NCBI RefSeq assembly: GCF_004193775.1
Contig: NC_041005.1
Span: 18,323,865 to 18,387,864 of the forward strand
Direction of reading: 5' to 3'
Origin: Glycine soja
Lineage: Eukaryota > Streptophyta > Magnoliopsida > Fabales > Fabaceae
Length of the DNA: 64,000 bases
Shown here in pieces: positions 22,320 to 33,620 of the stretch. The translations under genes and the position numbers were made by a program. Each line of letters starts with the position of its first letter. Positions within the stretch are counted from its first letter, which is position 1. Under the pieces are notes generated by a model. The model had not been told where the DNA came from and did not search any database. It saw nothing but the letters and a program-made list of their open reading frames with translations.

Positions 22320-22649
22320 CTAGAGTGGCTTCTTAGCTCTTGGGTTTGACTCCTTTGGAAAAATCATTCTAAATTGCTTGCCAAGTAAACATCCTTCACT
22401 GAGTTGATCGGGGTGGTTAATAGAGGGTAGTCCTCTCACCATCTTCTCCTTTGATAGCAGACTTAAGCCTCCAAAATTTAAGTGCCCAAATAGAAGATGC
22501 CATAGCCAGGATACATCAATGTAGCAAGCTTTAAGACATTTTGCAACATCGTTTTGGATATTCAACAAGAGCATCCTATTTCTTGACATTGGTACCTTGG
22601 TGATTAGATTGTTTCTCCCATCTTTGATGGAAAGACTGGAATCTTTCAT
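22320..22649 (-). pseudogene. Copia GAG-pre-integrase domain
   Basis: The open frame holds WLWHLLFGHLNFGGL, a form of the His-containing motif of the GAG-pre-integrase zinc-binding domain, followed by LLGKQFR where a Cys-x-x-Gly-Lys motif is usual. The Cys residues are changed, so zinc binding is probably lost. Confidence 0.65.
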
Positions 22650-22676
22650 GTGAATATCATAGCCTTTTTCGAGTAA

Positions 22677-22976
22677 TTATCCCAAACTCAAAATATTGTT
22701 CTTCATATTTGGGACGTAGTAGACATTTGATATGAATTCATATCTTCCATCTTTCAAACAAATTAAGATCTTACCTTTGACTTTTACAAGAGTCTTGGAA
22801 TTATCAACAAATGAGATATTGCCACTTACTGATTCATCAAGATCCACGGGCATGCTTCTTTTTCTGCACATATGGTTGCTTGCACCAGTGTCAAGGTACC
22901 ATGTGCTTTCTTGGCTACCTTCATTGCCTCCACGTGCTAGGAGCACTATTTCAAACTTCTCGTCTTTTTGCTCCAC
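22677..22976 (-). pseudogene. Copia aspartic protease domain
   Basis: The frame reads STWYLDTGASNHM, the catalytic D-T-G-A motif of Ty1/copia protease, and continues to VYYVPNMKNNILSLG, its usual C-terminal end. The domain itself looks intact, but it lies between broken frames. Confidence 0.75.
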
Positions 22977-23268
22977 ATAGTCTCCTCCTCAACTCTATTC
23001 TTGGTGAATCTACATTCTGAAGCATAGTGGCCAATCTTTTGACAGTTATAGCATCAGGTTTGAGATTTATCATACCTTGTGCTTGTATAGCCTCTTCCAT
23101 GTTCTCTTGTTGAGCTTTTTCCTTTCTCGTAATTGTTATTGATGAAATTTGAACTTTGTCCACTATCCCATGTCCAACCTTTCCTCGACCGTGACCTCGA
23201 CCTCGACCTCATTGACTTCTCTCATTTCCTTGACTTTCTTCATTCTCCTTCAGTTGAATCTTGAAGAG
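22951..23268 (-). pseudogene. Copia nucleocapsid region, degenerate
   Basis: The region between Gag and protease shows remnants of a CCHC zinc knuckle in several frames. The frame at 22951-23163 covers part of it. Arg-rich codons occur near 23180-23210. Confidence 0.5.
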
Positions 23269-23922
23269 TTACTCAGTGATCTCTTGCTTCTTCTTACGCT
23301 TCTCCTTATAAGCTTGCAGTGATCCTTGAAGTTGTTCTATCATCATAGTTTCTAAATATTTGGTTTCCTCGATTGTGACAACAATGTGCTTAAATTTAGG
23401 ATCTAATGAGCATAATATCTTCTCCATAATTCTTACATCTTCTAACTTCTTACCATTTCTTTTTAGTTGATTTGAAACAGTGAGAATTCTTGAAAAATAA
23501 TCAGAAATGGACTCTGACTCTTTCATATGTAAGGATTCAAACTCACCTCTTAGAGTTTGGAGACACACATTCTTTACTTTGTCTTCTCCTTTGTGAGAGG
23601 TTTGAAGCTTATGCCATGCCTCCTTAGCGGATGTTGCATTAGAAATATTCTCGAACGCATTATCATGTAATGTTTGATAGATGAGGAAGAGAGCTTTCTT
23701 GTCTCTCTTTCTTGAATCCTTTAAAGTCTCCTTTTGTGCTTGGGATAATGAAGTCTCATCTTGCGGCTCCTTATAGCCTTTTCCAACCATTTCCCAAACA
23801 TCATGTTCTCCAAGAAAGGCCTTCATTTTGATGCTCCAATTGTCATAGGTGCTCCCCTTTAGAAGTGGAACTTGGAAGGATGCTACTCCACTGATTGCCA
23901 TAACTATAGAGGAATTTCTCAT
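23269..23922 (-). CDS. Copia Gag capsid (UBN2-type) ORF
   Basis: This 217-codon open frame begins a few bases after the primer binding site. It contains YDNWSIKMKAFLG, AKEAWHKLQTSHKG, LRGEFESLHMKESESI and KILCSLDPKFKHIV, the signature of Ty1/copia Gag proteins that build the virus-like particle. It is the best preserved part of the element and ends before the zinc knuckle, where a stop separates it. The ATG at 23920-23922 or the one about 20 bases further in may be the start. Confidence 0.8.
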   Translation of the reverse strand: MRNSSIVMAISGVASFQVPLLKGSTYDNWSIKMKAFLGEHDVWEMVGKGYKEPQDETSLSQAQKETLKDSRKRDKKALFLIYQTLHDNAFENISNATSAKEAWHKLQTSHKGEDKVKNVCLQTLRGEFESLHMKESESISDYFSRILTVSNQLKRNGKKLEDVRIMEKILCSLDPKFKHIVVTIEETKYLETMMIEQLQGSLQAYKEKRKKKQEITE

Positions 23923-23932
23923 CAGAACCTAA

Positions 23933-23944
23933 GCTCTGATACCA
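23933..23944 (-). other. Copia primer binding site (initiator tRNA-Met)
   Basis: The minus strand reads TGGTATCAGAGC, the standard complement of the 3' end of initiator tRNA-Met, three bases inside the 5' LTR. Confidence 0.85.
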
Positions 23945-23947
23945 CTT

Positions 23948-24326
23948 TGGAAAGAAGATGGTTATATGAAGTATTTGAGAGTAATGAAGGAGGAAAAATA
24001 TTTGAAAGAAGGCTAGTTTTTATGACTTGAGAAATGCTTTTGTTTTGGCTTCTTTTGGCTTCATTAGATTCACTTACAAATGACAACCTCTCCCCCTTTT
24101 ATAGGCTTCAAGGGGGAGTTCTAGATACATCAAGAAATATTCCACACACTTCAAGGGTGAGTTCTACACACATCTCCCAACTACTTAGTTCTACACACTT
24201 CTTCCAATTAAATATTACTTCTACTTATTTCTATACTTCTCTAGAATTTTCTTTGGAGTAGTAGCACAAACTTTAATGGGCCTAACACTTGATTAATGGG
24301 CTAAATCAAGTTTATATTATTCAACA
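23948..24326 (-). repeat. Copia 5' LTR
   Basis: Direct repeat of 19659-20037. The minus strand carries a TATAAAAGGGGG box at about 24091-24103, the likely promoter. Confidence 0.75.
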
Positions 24327-24331
24327 AACTC

Positions 24332-25189
24332 AACAGTATGATAAGAGGAACAAGATAACTAGCCAACTCATAAACTTTAGGAATTTCTGCATCCTGAAAA
24401 GGAAATTGCATATATGTTAATTTCAGGACCACCTTTTTGGATGCAAGCTCTGGAACTACTCTACTATCACCAGGAAAGAGATTATGAAAGTGATTGGATT
24501 ATTCTTAGTTAGTGTGAATGGAGTAGAATTAAACATACTTAAAGAAGCTAGATACCTGGCTAAGAATAGTTCTCCAAGTTCAAAAGCCACTACTTGTGAT
24601 GTACTAAATTGCACCAAATACATGTTGAGAAGGAGCTTTATAGTACTTGTGTAACATATGTAAGTTGCACCAAAAAATTCTTCATCATAGTTTGCCAAAT
24701 TTTCTAAAGGCAGATTAGAAAAGTGCTATCACAATTGGAAAGTATTTGTCAAAATGAAACAAAACACTCACTAGTGTAATGGGGTGTAGATAATGGTTAA
24801 GGGAGGCAATGCAATTTTATGAACTTGGAATCAAAATTTACAATTTTAAGAGGTAGAGGTAATGTAAATGACTACAATTCCATGAATAACAAGTGAAGTG
24901 TGTGTGTACACAACGAAATTGATTTTTCCATTCTATTCATGGGTGTATGAATTAAGAAAGAAAAAAAAAAGATTTCAACGTGATAAATGATAATTTTGAT
25001 ATTGATGTAATGAATTCTATAAGCAGTTGGAAGACCGTAGCAAATATTCTCTTATGTAGAAATGTTAGCTTGACGAGAACATTGACCTGAACACTATATA
25101 ATCATCACTTTGTTATTGACAATCATGCATGGAATGTGAGCGATTTTATTCCACTCTCCCTCCATTGCTCTTGAAACTTGCCTTTAACA
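24332..25189. other. No gene seen
   Basis: AT-rich. An 80-codon minus frame at 24456-24698 has a hydrophobic character but no family I can name. Confidence 0.35.
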
Positions 25190-27176
25190 AAACACATGGT
25201 TTGATGGTCAGCATGGAAATCTAGGAAGGCATTCTCTCTTTTGGAAATGACTCCAATCTCTGACTATCTGAAATCTCCACACTTTAAAGATTTGCAAAAT
25301 GCACAAGAGAAGTGGGTAACAATTGCACTTCCATTTTCATCAACGCATTAACAAGCTTGTCCCCTCGAACCCGTAACTCCATCAGACAAGTCAGCTGCTG
25401 CAAACCCTAATTAGCAATCGCCGACGTGGTCAAACTCCCACATTAGGAAATCTCAAGTGTCCGCAAATGAACTGGAAAACCACCTTCTACAAAAGCCAGC
25501 AAATTCGAAATCCCATAAACACTCATTTGATAAAGTCTAGAGAGAGCGTTGATTGGTTCAGGAAGTGATTTCAGTTTTCCGAAAGTGGACACGAGGAAAT
25601 TGTTTAGGTTTGGAGTGACCAATGATCCGCTATCGGGAACTGTCTCCAGCTTCAAACACGCGTATATGGATAAACTCTCAAGACACAAGAGACTCTGCCA
25701 TGATGAACACTGCATGACGCTAATATGTTTAAGATTCTTGCAACCCAGAATGAATAGGCTTTTGAGAACAGGGGAATGGGACAAGGGGAATGATGTCATG
25801 AGTCACATCTGTTGAATATATGCAAATTCTCCCGTGATGTGTAGCACGGTAAGGATTCACAAGATAGGAATTGGAGATTCTGGCAAAAAAAGGAAAGTAA
25901 GATAGTGCAATGTTGTGGGCAAAATGTTTTCTGGAAACGACACTAGAGAGGGAATGCCTGTGATAGTTAACTGTGTAAGAGAATAAAGGGAAAGTGTCAT
26001 TAGTAGCCTTGTAAGGTTGCCATTATTCACCATGTCATCTGGGTGGTGTTGTGAGTTGAGCATGGGACATTGGGACAACTCCAGTTCTGGTAGTAAAGGA
26101 AGATTGTTGGGTAAGTTTCATTTGAGTTTAAGATAGTCGCATAGAAAAAGACGCTTCAGAATTGGAAACTTTACAAATGCGCCTTTAATTAAGTTCCATT
26201 CCTCCCACTCTTGCGTTTCTTGAAAGCTCAAAATCTCCAATGAGGGAAAGGGTTGAAACAAAAGGGAGCTGGAACAAGTTCCCTAGAATTCAGTTCCAAT
26301 AGTCCTAACTAAATTTAGTCCTGAAATGATGAGTTTCTTGAGACTAAGTAGCTGTCCTAGTGGAGGCAGTGACCAACAATGCTTACAGCCACTGATGTGC
26401 AAATACACCATGTTGGCAAAAGAGGAATCTCCAAACCAATTTGGAAAGCTGGTTCCACCATAGGATTGAATGTTGAATTTCTTTAAATTTGTTGAAGGTT
26501 GTAACTGATTGAGTATGAGCTTTTCAACTTGCAAGTCTTATGAGGTATCATAGTTCCTTTTCAAGTCCAACTCATCAATTTTCTCTTCTTCAAATTTTTT
26601 TGAAAAGCTTCTGAGGAATGAGTAACATTCTATAGCATTGAGATTGAAAGTTTCACTTGTAAATGGGGAAATTTTCCCAGCTCCGAGACCTTTAATCCAT
26701 CTTGTTGTTTGCTAACAACAAAGTTAGACAGTGTTTGGAGATTCTTCAGTCCTGCTATTTGCACTGGCATCTCTTTCAATTTGGTGCCACTAATGTCAAG
26801 GTTGAATAAATTAACCAAATTTCCAATTTTCTTTGGCAATTCAGTGAGTAACCAGCATTTGGACAACAACAGGGTTTGTAGATTTTGGAGCTTGTATGTT
26901 GTGTCTGGCAATCTTTCAATTTTAGTGTTAGAGAGATCTAAGTATCTAAGGTTTGTCAAGTTTCCAAGAGAGTCTGGTACCTCAGTGATGTTATTGAAGT
27001 GTGACAAAGATAACACCATTAACCGTTTCATAGCTGGCAGCAAGTCAAATAGTAACTTGTTTGATAGGTAATGGCTTCTCAGGTTAGGATATTTTGATGA
27101 CCACCAATGTCTCAATGGTAAGGCTACAAAGTGCAAAGACATTTTGCACCATAAAGTGTATCAAATCTATTGAAGC
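25190..27176 (-). pseudogene. RPP13-like CC-NB-LRR resistance gene, LRR region, broken
   Basis: The minus strand encodes leucine-rich repeats of the soybean RPP13-like/RGA class: LTNLRYLDLSNTKIERLP and LVNLFNLDISGTKLKEMP near 26800-26950, YGGTSFPNWFGDSSFANMV near 26430, and later repeats to about 25230. Frames break repeatedly (open pieces 26630-27142, 26283-26534, 25857-26078, 25443-25799). LRRs of this class sense pathogen effectors in cytosolic immune receptors. The sequence is cut at about 27171 by an LTR-like insertion and resumes at 29054. The NB-ARC and coiled-coil parts are not in the window. Confidence 0.8.
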
Positions 27177-29050
27177 AATTGTGGAAGCAAAGCTTTCCAA
27201 GTTTATTTTGATGATGCCAAAGACTCAAGTCAAGAATCAAGAGTCAAACAAGTTTCAAAGAATCAAAGAGTTGTTCAATCAAGAATCAAGATTCAAGAAA
27301 AGAATCAAGAGAAGACTCAAGATATGCAAGAACCATTAAGATAAGTATTAAAAGTTTTTCAAAATATTGAATAGCACAATTTTGTTCAAGAGAATTTTTC
27401 AAAAAGAAAAATCTTTTACCAAAGAGTTTTACTCTCTGGTAATCGATTATCAGAAGGAAGTAATCGATTACCAGTAGCAAACTTTCTTTTCAAATTGATT
27501 TACAAAGCAGTAATCAATTACCATAATCATATAATCGATTACCAATATTTTAAAACATTAGATTTCAAATTTCAAGAGTCACAACTTGTGATAAAACATT
27601 TTCAAATCATTTCAAACTTGTGTAATCAATTACACAATACTTGTAATCGATTACTAGTGTTTCTAAACGTTTTGATTTTTAAATTTAAACATGAAGAGTC
27701 ACATATGTTGATGTGTAATCGATTACACTATGATGATAATCGATTACCAGTGACTTATTTTGAAAAATGAATTACCAAAAGTCACAATTCTTAAAGTGAC
27801 TAGTTTTTGAAGATTTTTTAAAAGTCATAACTTTTAAAGTGACTAGTTTTCAAAAAGAGTCACAACTTTTAAGTGACTAGTTTTCATAAGAGTCACAACT
27901 CTTAAAGTGACTAGTTTTGAAGAAATTGCCAAAAGTCACAAATCTTTTTCAAGAGCCATAAAATGGCTATACATATGTGACCATGGCACAACTTTCAAAG
28001 CATGCATAACATATTTCTTTCATTCATTCATTCATCTTTCTAAGAGTTTTTGTTCAATACTTTCTTTGTAAAGAAAAGTTCATTGGCCAAAAACTTGTAC
28101 TATTCTTCTTCTTCTTTCCTTCTTCCTCTTGCCAAAAGATTCAAAGGACTACAGCCTGAGAATTCTTTTGTTTCTTCCTTCTCCCTCTTGCCAAAAGATC
28201 CAAAGGACTAACCACCTGAGAATTCTTTTGATTCTTCCTTCTCCCTCTTGCCAAAAGATTCAAAGGACTAACTGCTTGAGAATTCTTTTGATTCTTCATC
28301 TTCCCTTTAAACAAAAGATTTCAAAGGACTAACCACCTGAGATATCTTTTGTTTCCCCTTACAAAGATTCAAGGAACTAACCGCCTAAGAATTCTTTGTC
28401 TTAACACATTGGAGGATACATCTTTTGTGGTACAAGTAGAGTGTACATCTACTTGGGTTGTAATACTGAGAACAAGAGAGGGTACATCTCTTGTGGATCA
28501 GTTCAAGTGGAGTGTACATCCACTTGGTTGTTCAAAGAGAACAAGGGAGGGTACATCCCTTGTGGATCTTTGCTTGTAAAGGATTTTACAAGGTTATTGG
28601 AAATCTCAACAACCAGTGGTTGCTTGGAGACTGGACATAGGCACGGGTTATGGCCAAACCAGTATAAATCTTGTATTTGTCTTTCTTCTTCCCTACACTC
28701 TTTATTTTTCCGCTGTGCACCTTTTGTTTCCACTTTACTTTTTTCTAAGTTATTGTTTCTGTTCTTTACTTTCTCATAACTTAGTAGTAAAGCCTAATTG
28801 AATCTAGTAACATTAAGAAGGATAATTTTTAATTAATCAAGACACGTTCATAATTAATTCAGCCCTCCCCCCTTCTTAATTATTCCGAGACCACTTGATA
28901 CCAAGAAAAATGGGTATTTTAGAAATCAAGAACATAATACCACTTACTAAGTTTTAAATTTAAGCATGAATTCAAAAAGAAAGGGGGAGAAAGAGATGAG
29001 TGAACGATAGAACAAAACTTGCATGTATTCTCTTGATTTCAGGTTTGTCA
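27171..29050. mobile_element. LTR-like retroelement insertion splitting the resistance gene
   Basis: The block has no ORF of note. It contains eight copies of TAATCGATTA or TAATCAATTA (27440-27746), short GTCAC/GTGAC hairpin repeats (27780-27931), a 62-bp tandem repeat (28125-28390) and a C-rich end near 28862-28880, as seen in several legume LTRs. A purine tract AAAGGGGGAGAAAG at about 28980 resembles a polypurine tract. Homology to the resistance gene stops at its left edge and resumes at its right edge. I cannot find a clean target duplication, so boundaries are approximate. Confidence 0.55.
28125..28390. repeat. 62-bp tandem repeat, four to five units
   Basis: Each unit has CTTGCCAAAAGATTCAAAGG, then ACTAACC...CTGAGAATTC and a TTTTG...CTTC stretch. 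Units near the end are more degenerate. Confidence 0.75.
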
Positions 29051-29053
29051 TCA

Positions 29054-29280
29054 TCAAAATTTTTGTTCATCATCATGAAGCTTGCTTCTACAGCAATCAT
29101 GCCTCCTTCTGTTGTATGACAAGTGCCGAGCTCTTTCAAGATGAATTTCATGTGGCTTTGGATCTTCGTTCCTAATGCAATATGCAGCAGAAACCATTAT
29201 GGCTAATTCATTGATGAGACCATGCATGATAGCCAAAAGGATTATGTAGCAACCAGACCTAAAAGGAGAAGCATTGTACC
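29054..29280 (-). pseudogene. Resistance gene, linker between NB-ARC and LRR (continuation of 25190-27176)
   Basis: The minus-strand frame reads MHGLINELAIMVSAAYCI and ERARHLSYNRRR, the motif just before the LRRs in RPP13-like proteins (normally an MHD-type motif, here MHG). It continues directly into the first LRR sequence found at 27176, across the insertion. Upstream of about 29280 the similarity fades. The Asp of MHD is replaced by Gly, a residue important for keeping the receptor off. Confidence 0.65.
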
Positions 29281-29315
29281 TGTGTACTTGAAGGATTACA
29301 TATAACAAACTCTAC

Positions 29316-29540
29316 TGACGTGGCACCTCTGTCTGATCCCTGTCTGCCATTAGTCCCACCACTACACCTTTATTTCATATTTCCATTACACCTTATTAGC
29401 ACAAAATTACAAATTTAGTTAGCATAATTCTAGTATAAATATGAGTATCATGTAATATGGTAGATAATGAAAATCACTATTTTCCTCACTCTCATCTCCT
29501 GCTTCTAGGAGGAACTGGTCCCTTTAAACCAGAGCAATTT
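29316..29540 (+). repeat. Probable 5' LTR of the chromovirus
   Basis: It begins TGACGTGGCACC and has a TATAAATATG box at 29433-29442. The end is unclear because the expected tRNA-Met binding site is degenerate. There is no second copy to compare. Confidence 0.45.
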
Positions 29541-29574
29541 TCCTAACATTTTTTGTGCTCTTGTTGAGAGACCC

Positions 29575-30540
29575 ATGGCAGAATCTACGCGATCCAAAGC
29601 TAACTCCGATCGCCTGGAGGAAGCTATATCCAAGCTCACCATCTCCCTCAACGATACCCTACATAACCTCATGCATAAAATTAACGAGCTCATCAGTAAC
29701 CTGCAGAAACCAGAACCAATCAGTCACTCACCTTCGTCTTCTTTGGCCATCCCTTCTACCGCGACTCCCTCTTCTTCACACCGCATGAAGCTTGAGGTTC
29801 CCAGGTTTGATGGAGCAAACCCCCTTGGTTGGATCTTTAAGATCAACCAATTCTTCGAGTATCACGTGACCCCGGAGCATGAACGGCTGACGATTGCCTC
29901 CTTCTACATGGATGGTCGTGCTCTGGCATGGTTCCAGTGGATGACGAGCAACAGACAGTTCATATCCTAGCCACTTTTCCTTCAAGCCCTGAAATCCAGA
30001 TTCGCGCCTTCACAATATGAGGATCCTACTGGCACATTATTTAAATTAACCCAGAAAGAAACATTTAACGCTTACTTCTCGGAGTTTAAGGACCTGGCAA
30101 ATCGCATTGTTGGCTTGCCATCTCCTTTTCTCCTGAGTTGTTTTGTCTCGTGACTATCCTCAAAGATACGCAGAGAAGTTCAAGTGCACCAACCTTTGAT
30201 GATGGCTCAGGCGGTAGGGTTGGCACGTTTACAAGAAGAGAAACTCTTCGATGCTCGCCGACAGGGGCGTAACAGGTTTGGGCCCGCTTACCCCTCATCC
30301 AGGGTAACTCACACTTCCCCACCCACAACCTTTTTGAACCCTTCCCCACCAACAACCTTTTCGAGCCCTCCAATTTCCCCTCCCACTCCAAACCCGCCGT
30401 TACTACCCACATCTTTAAGATTACCCCCCTCCAATCCTGTCCCTCTCAAACACCGTTCACCGATGGAGTTGGCTTCCCACTGGGATTGAGGATTATGCTT
30501 CAACTGCGATGAAAAGTTTCACCGTGGGCACAAATGCTCC
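29575..30540 (+). pseudogene. Chromovirus Gag, broken
   Basis: The ATG at 29575 opens a 131-codon frame with a coiled-coil-like start and the capsid motif GANPLGWIFKINQFFEYH, ending at a TAG (29968-29970) after ALAWFQWM. The rest continues in other frames to about 30540, with a Pro-rich stretch (30300-30440) and a degenerate CCHC knuckle (CFNCDEKFHRGHKC at about 30494-30536). Confidence 0.75.
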
Positions 30541-30543
30541 TCT

Positions 30544-31340
30544 ATGGTTTTCTTGCTGATTTCGGATGAAGATGATTCCCCTTTTGAAGACAATGTGACT
30601 TTGGATCATCCACCCGGCCCACCCGATGACCCAGACCTAACCCCGGCCCAAATCAGCTTTCATTCCCTTTCGGGCCACCTAGCACCTGAGACGCTGAGGT
30701 TACTAGGTTATATCAATGTGCACCCCATGGTGATTTTAGTTGATGGGGGTAGTACCCACAACTTTATTCAAGCACCATGAGCAAGGTTGTTGGGCCTGCC
30801 TTCGCGCAATACAAACCCACTGAGTGTCATGGTGGGTAACGGCCAACACTTGAACTGCGATCAACTCTGCAAGGGAGTTCCAGTGTTGATTCAGAAAACG
30901 TAGTTTACGATACACTTACAACTCCTTCCCCTGAGCGGTGCTAACCTGGTGCTAGGAGTCCAATGGCTTAAGGCTCTCGGACCCATTCTCACAGACTACA
31001 ACACCCTTTCCATGAAGTTCTTCCATGATGGTCATTTAGTTGAACTAAAGGGTGATGATGTGTCTACTTTGGGTCTCCTTTCACACCCCCAGGTTCATCG
31101 TCTTCTCCGAAAGGATGGCACGAGTGCGTGTTTCCATATAGCCATCACCACCATAGAGCTCCCCTCAAGCCCAACCACTACAATCATCCCCTCCAAAATT
31201 CAACCCCTTCTAGCCAAATGCAACTCCTTGTTCCAACCACCCCAATCCCTGCCACCTTCGCGTCCCACAGACCATCACATTCACCTTCAACCTCATTCAG
31301 AGCCTGTGAATGTTCGACCATATAGATACCCTCACTTTTA
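30544..31340 (+). pseudogene. Chromovirus protease region, broken
   Basis: LVDGGSTHNFI at about 30735-30770 is the active-site motif of gypsy protease, but with D-G-G where D-S-G is usual. NLVLGVQWLKALGPI near 30940-30985 is the C-terminal protease motif. The frame stops at 30778-30780 and resumes in the same region. Confidence 0.7.
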
Positions 31341-32402
31341 GAAACACGAGATTGAGAGCCAAATTGAGGACATGTTACAGAAAGGCCTTATTCCTCCAAG
31401 TATCAGTCCTTTTTCTTCCCCTGTTCTGTTAGTCAAGAAGCACGATGGGTTGTGGCGTCTCTGTGTAGATTATCGGGCACTAAACGTGATAACGACAAAG
31501 ACCGTTATCACATTCCCACCATTGACAAGCTGTTAGACGAGTTGGGAGGTGCAAGCTGGTTTTTTGACCTAGATCTTTTGCAGGGTTACCAAATTCGGAT
31601 GCATGAACCTGATGTTGCTAAGACTGCATTTCATACCCACCCTGGTCATTATGAGTTTAAGGTGATGTCGTTCGGGTTGTGTAATGCCCCCTCTTCATTT
31701 CAAGCCACAATGAACGACATCTTCCGACCTTACCTCCAGCGATTCATCATTGTCTTCTTCGACAACATTTTAATATACAGTCGAACTTTGCTGGAACATC
31801 TACTCCAGTTAAAGAAAGCTTTCGAGACCCTTCTTCACAATCAATTCATCCTTAAGTTTTCTAGATGCTTCTTTGAGCAACCACAAGTGGAGTACTTGGG
31901 CCACGTTGTTTCGGGCCAAGGAGTTGCACCAATCGCTTCCAAGGTTCAAGCAATAGATCAATGGCCTATTTTGAAAACCATGAAAGCTCTACAGAGCTTT
32001 CTAGGACTCACCGGATTTTACTGTCGGTTCATTCATGTATATGCCTCTATCGTTGCTCCTCTAATCAAAATAAGCACCAGGGAACCCTTTGAATGGACAT
32101 GCGATGTTGATCAAGCATTTAGGATCCTAAAGGAGGCCCTAACATCTGTTCCTGTTCTTATATTGCCCGATTTCACCCTTCTGTTTACCCTGGAAATGGA
32201 CGTGTCCGGAGTTGGCATGGGCGTAGTGTTATCACAGAAGGGGCACCCAATTGCATTTTTTAGTAAGCCATTCACTCCCAAATTGTTGCAAGCTTCAACT
32301 TATGTGCGTGAATTATGTGTGATTACGATTGCGGTTAAGAAGTGGAGACAATATCTGCTCGGTCAACAGTTCACCATTTTTAACCGATCATTAGAACCTT
32401 AA
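31341..32402 (+). pseudogene. Chromovirus reverse transcriptase and RNase H start, broken
   Basis: The main frame (31452-32402, 316 codons) has [37 protein letters not shown] and FFDNILIYS. In working gypsy RTs the last motif is F-x-D-D; the second Asp is Asn here, which should abolish polymerisation. The N-terminal RT part ([11 protein letters not shown]) is in another frame at 31420-31455, so a frameshift is present. RNase H begins with a VSGVGMGVVLSQ stretch near 32200. Confidence 0.8.
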
Positions 32403-32409
32403 GGAGCTC

Positions 32410-32757
32410 TTGACTCAGGTCATTCAAACCCCAGAGCAACATATGTATTTAGCCAGACTCATGGGTTATGATTATTGCATCCAATATCGATCTGGTAACA
32501 CTAATTTAGTGGCTGATGCTTTATCTCGAAGATCTGAGAAAACAGAAGGTACCATGTTATTATTGTCGGTGCCATGCTTGGCATTTTTGGAAGAACCGAA
32601 GAAACAATTAACTCAGGAAGCAACTTTCATTGAATTCAGACAGAACATAAGGGCCCATCCCGAAACATTCCATGGATATTCTGTTTCAAATAGGTTAATT
32701 TTGCATGGAAATTGCATTTGGTTACCACAAGGCATCCTTTCATTCAGACGCTTTTAA
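32410..32757 (+). pseudogene. Chromovirus RNase H end and linker
   Basis: The frame reads RLMGYDYCIQYRSGNTNLVA and DALSRR, the standard end of gypsy RNase H. A stop just before 32410 separates it from the RT frame. Confidence 0.7.
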
Positions 32758-33620
32758 CAGAGTGCCGCTCAACTCTGACAGGGGGCCACATGGGTGTGCC
32801 GAAAATACTAGCAAGGCTCACTGAAAACTTCTATTGGCCTGGGTTAAGGAAGGATGTAAAGCAATTTGTGGCGACCTGTGTAAATTGTCAACAGACCAAG
32901 TACGAGACCAAGAAAGTCGTTGGCCTCTTATGTCCATTACCGGTGTCATGTCGACCTTGGGAGGACCTTTCCCTAGATTTCACTACGGGCCTACCACCAT
33001 TTCACGGAAACACCACCATCTTGGTCGTAGTAGACCAGTTCTCGAAGGGAGTGCACCTGGGCATGCTGCTAACATAACATTCTACTTACTCAGCCGTTAT
33101 CTTGTTCATGGACATTGCCGGAAAACTCCATGGCATGCCACGGAGCTTGGTCTCCGACAGGGACCCGTTATTTATTAGTAATTTTTGGCAAAACCTGTTT
33201 TGACTGAGCGGCATGAAGCTGAGGATGAGCTCGGCTTACCATCCAAAAACAGATGGGCAAACCGAGGTTTTGAATCGTGTGATCGAATAGTATCTACGTG
33301 CGTTCCTTCACAAGAAACCTTCCTCATGGGGCAAGCTCCTTAATTCGGCAGAATGGTCTTATAATATGTCGTGGCACTCAAGCATCGGTGTCTCGCCATT
33401 CAAGGTTACTTTCGAACAAAAACCGCCAGATTGGCCACAATACATCACAGAGACCTCGAAAGTGGAAGCAATGGACGAATTCCTCTCTTATAGAGAATCT
33501 ATTTTCCTCGAATTAAAGAAAAATCTTCAAAAGGCTCAATTGGCCATGAAACACTCAACTAACAAGAAACACAAAGATGTTGAATTCAATATCGGAGACT
33601 TGGTCATGGTGTGACTCCGA
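32712..33620 (+). pseudogene. Chromovirus integrase, broken
   Basis: HMGVPKILARLTENFYWPGL and CVNCQQTKYE give the HHCC zinc-binding region. LSLDFTTGLPPFHG contains the first catalytic Asp, and FSKGVHLGML follows. The frame then shifts, and later integrase parts (SAYHPKTDGQTE-like near 33228-33270) lie in other frames. Lesions: a frame change near 33060 and a stop near 33175. Confidence 0.75.

Larger units (their letters stand above)
19659..24326 (-). mobile_element. Ty1/copia retrotransposon, decayed, with nested solo LTR
   Basis: Two direct repeats of about 380 bp flank the element (left about 19659-20037, right about 23948-24326). The minus-strand order is 5' LTR, primer binding site (23933-23944), Gag, zinc knuckle, protease, pre-integrase, integrase, then part of RT, as in Ty1/copia. 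Stops and frame changes break it throughout. The second half of RT and all of RNase H are missing. A solo LTR (20442-21435) interrupts the RT region. The flanks AACTA (19654-19658) and AACTC (24327-24331) may be a 5-bp target duplication with one change. Confidence 0.8.

Noticed and set aside
24456..24698. Possible cyclin-like hydrophobic fragment on the minus strand
   Set aside because: The resemblance is vague and no diagnostic motif can be pointed to.
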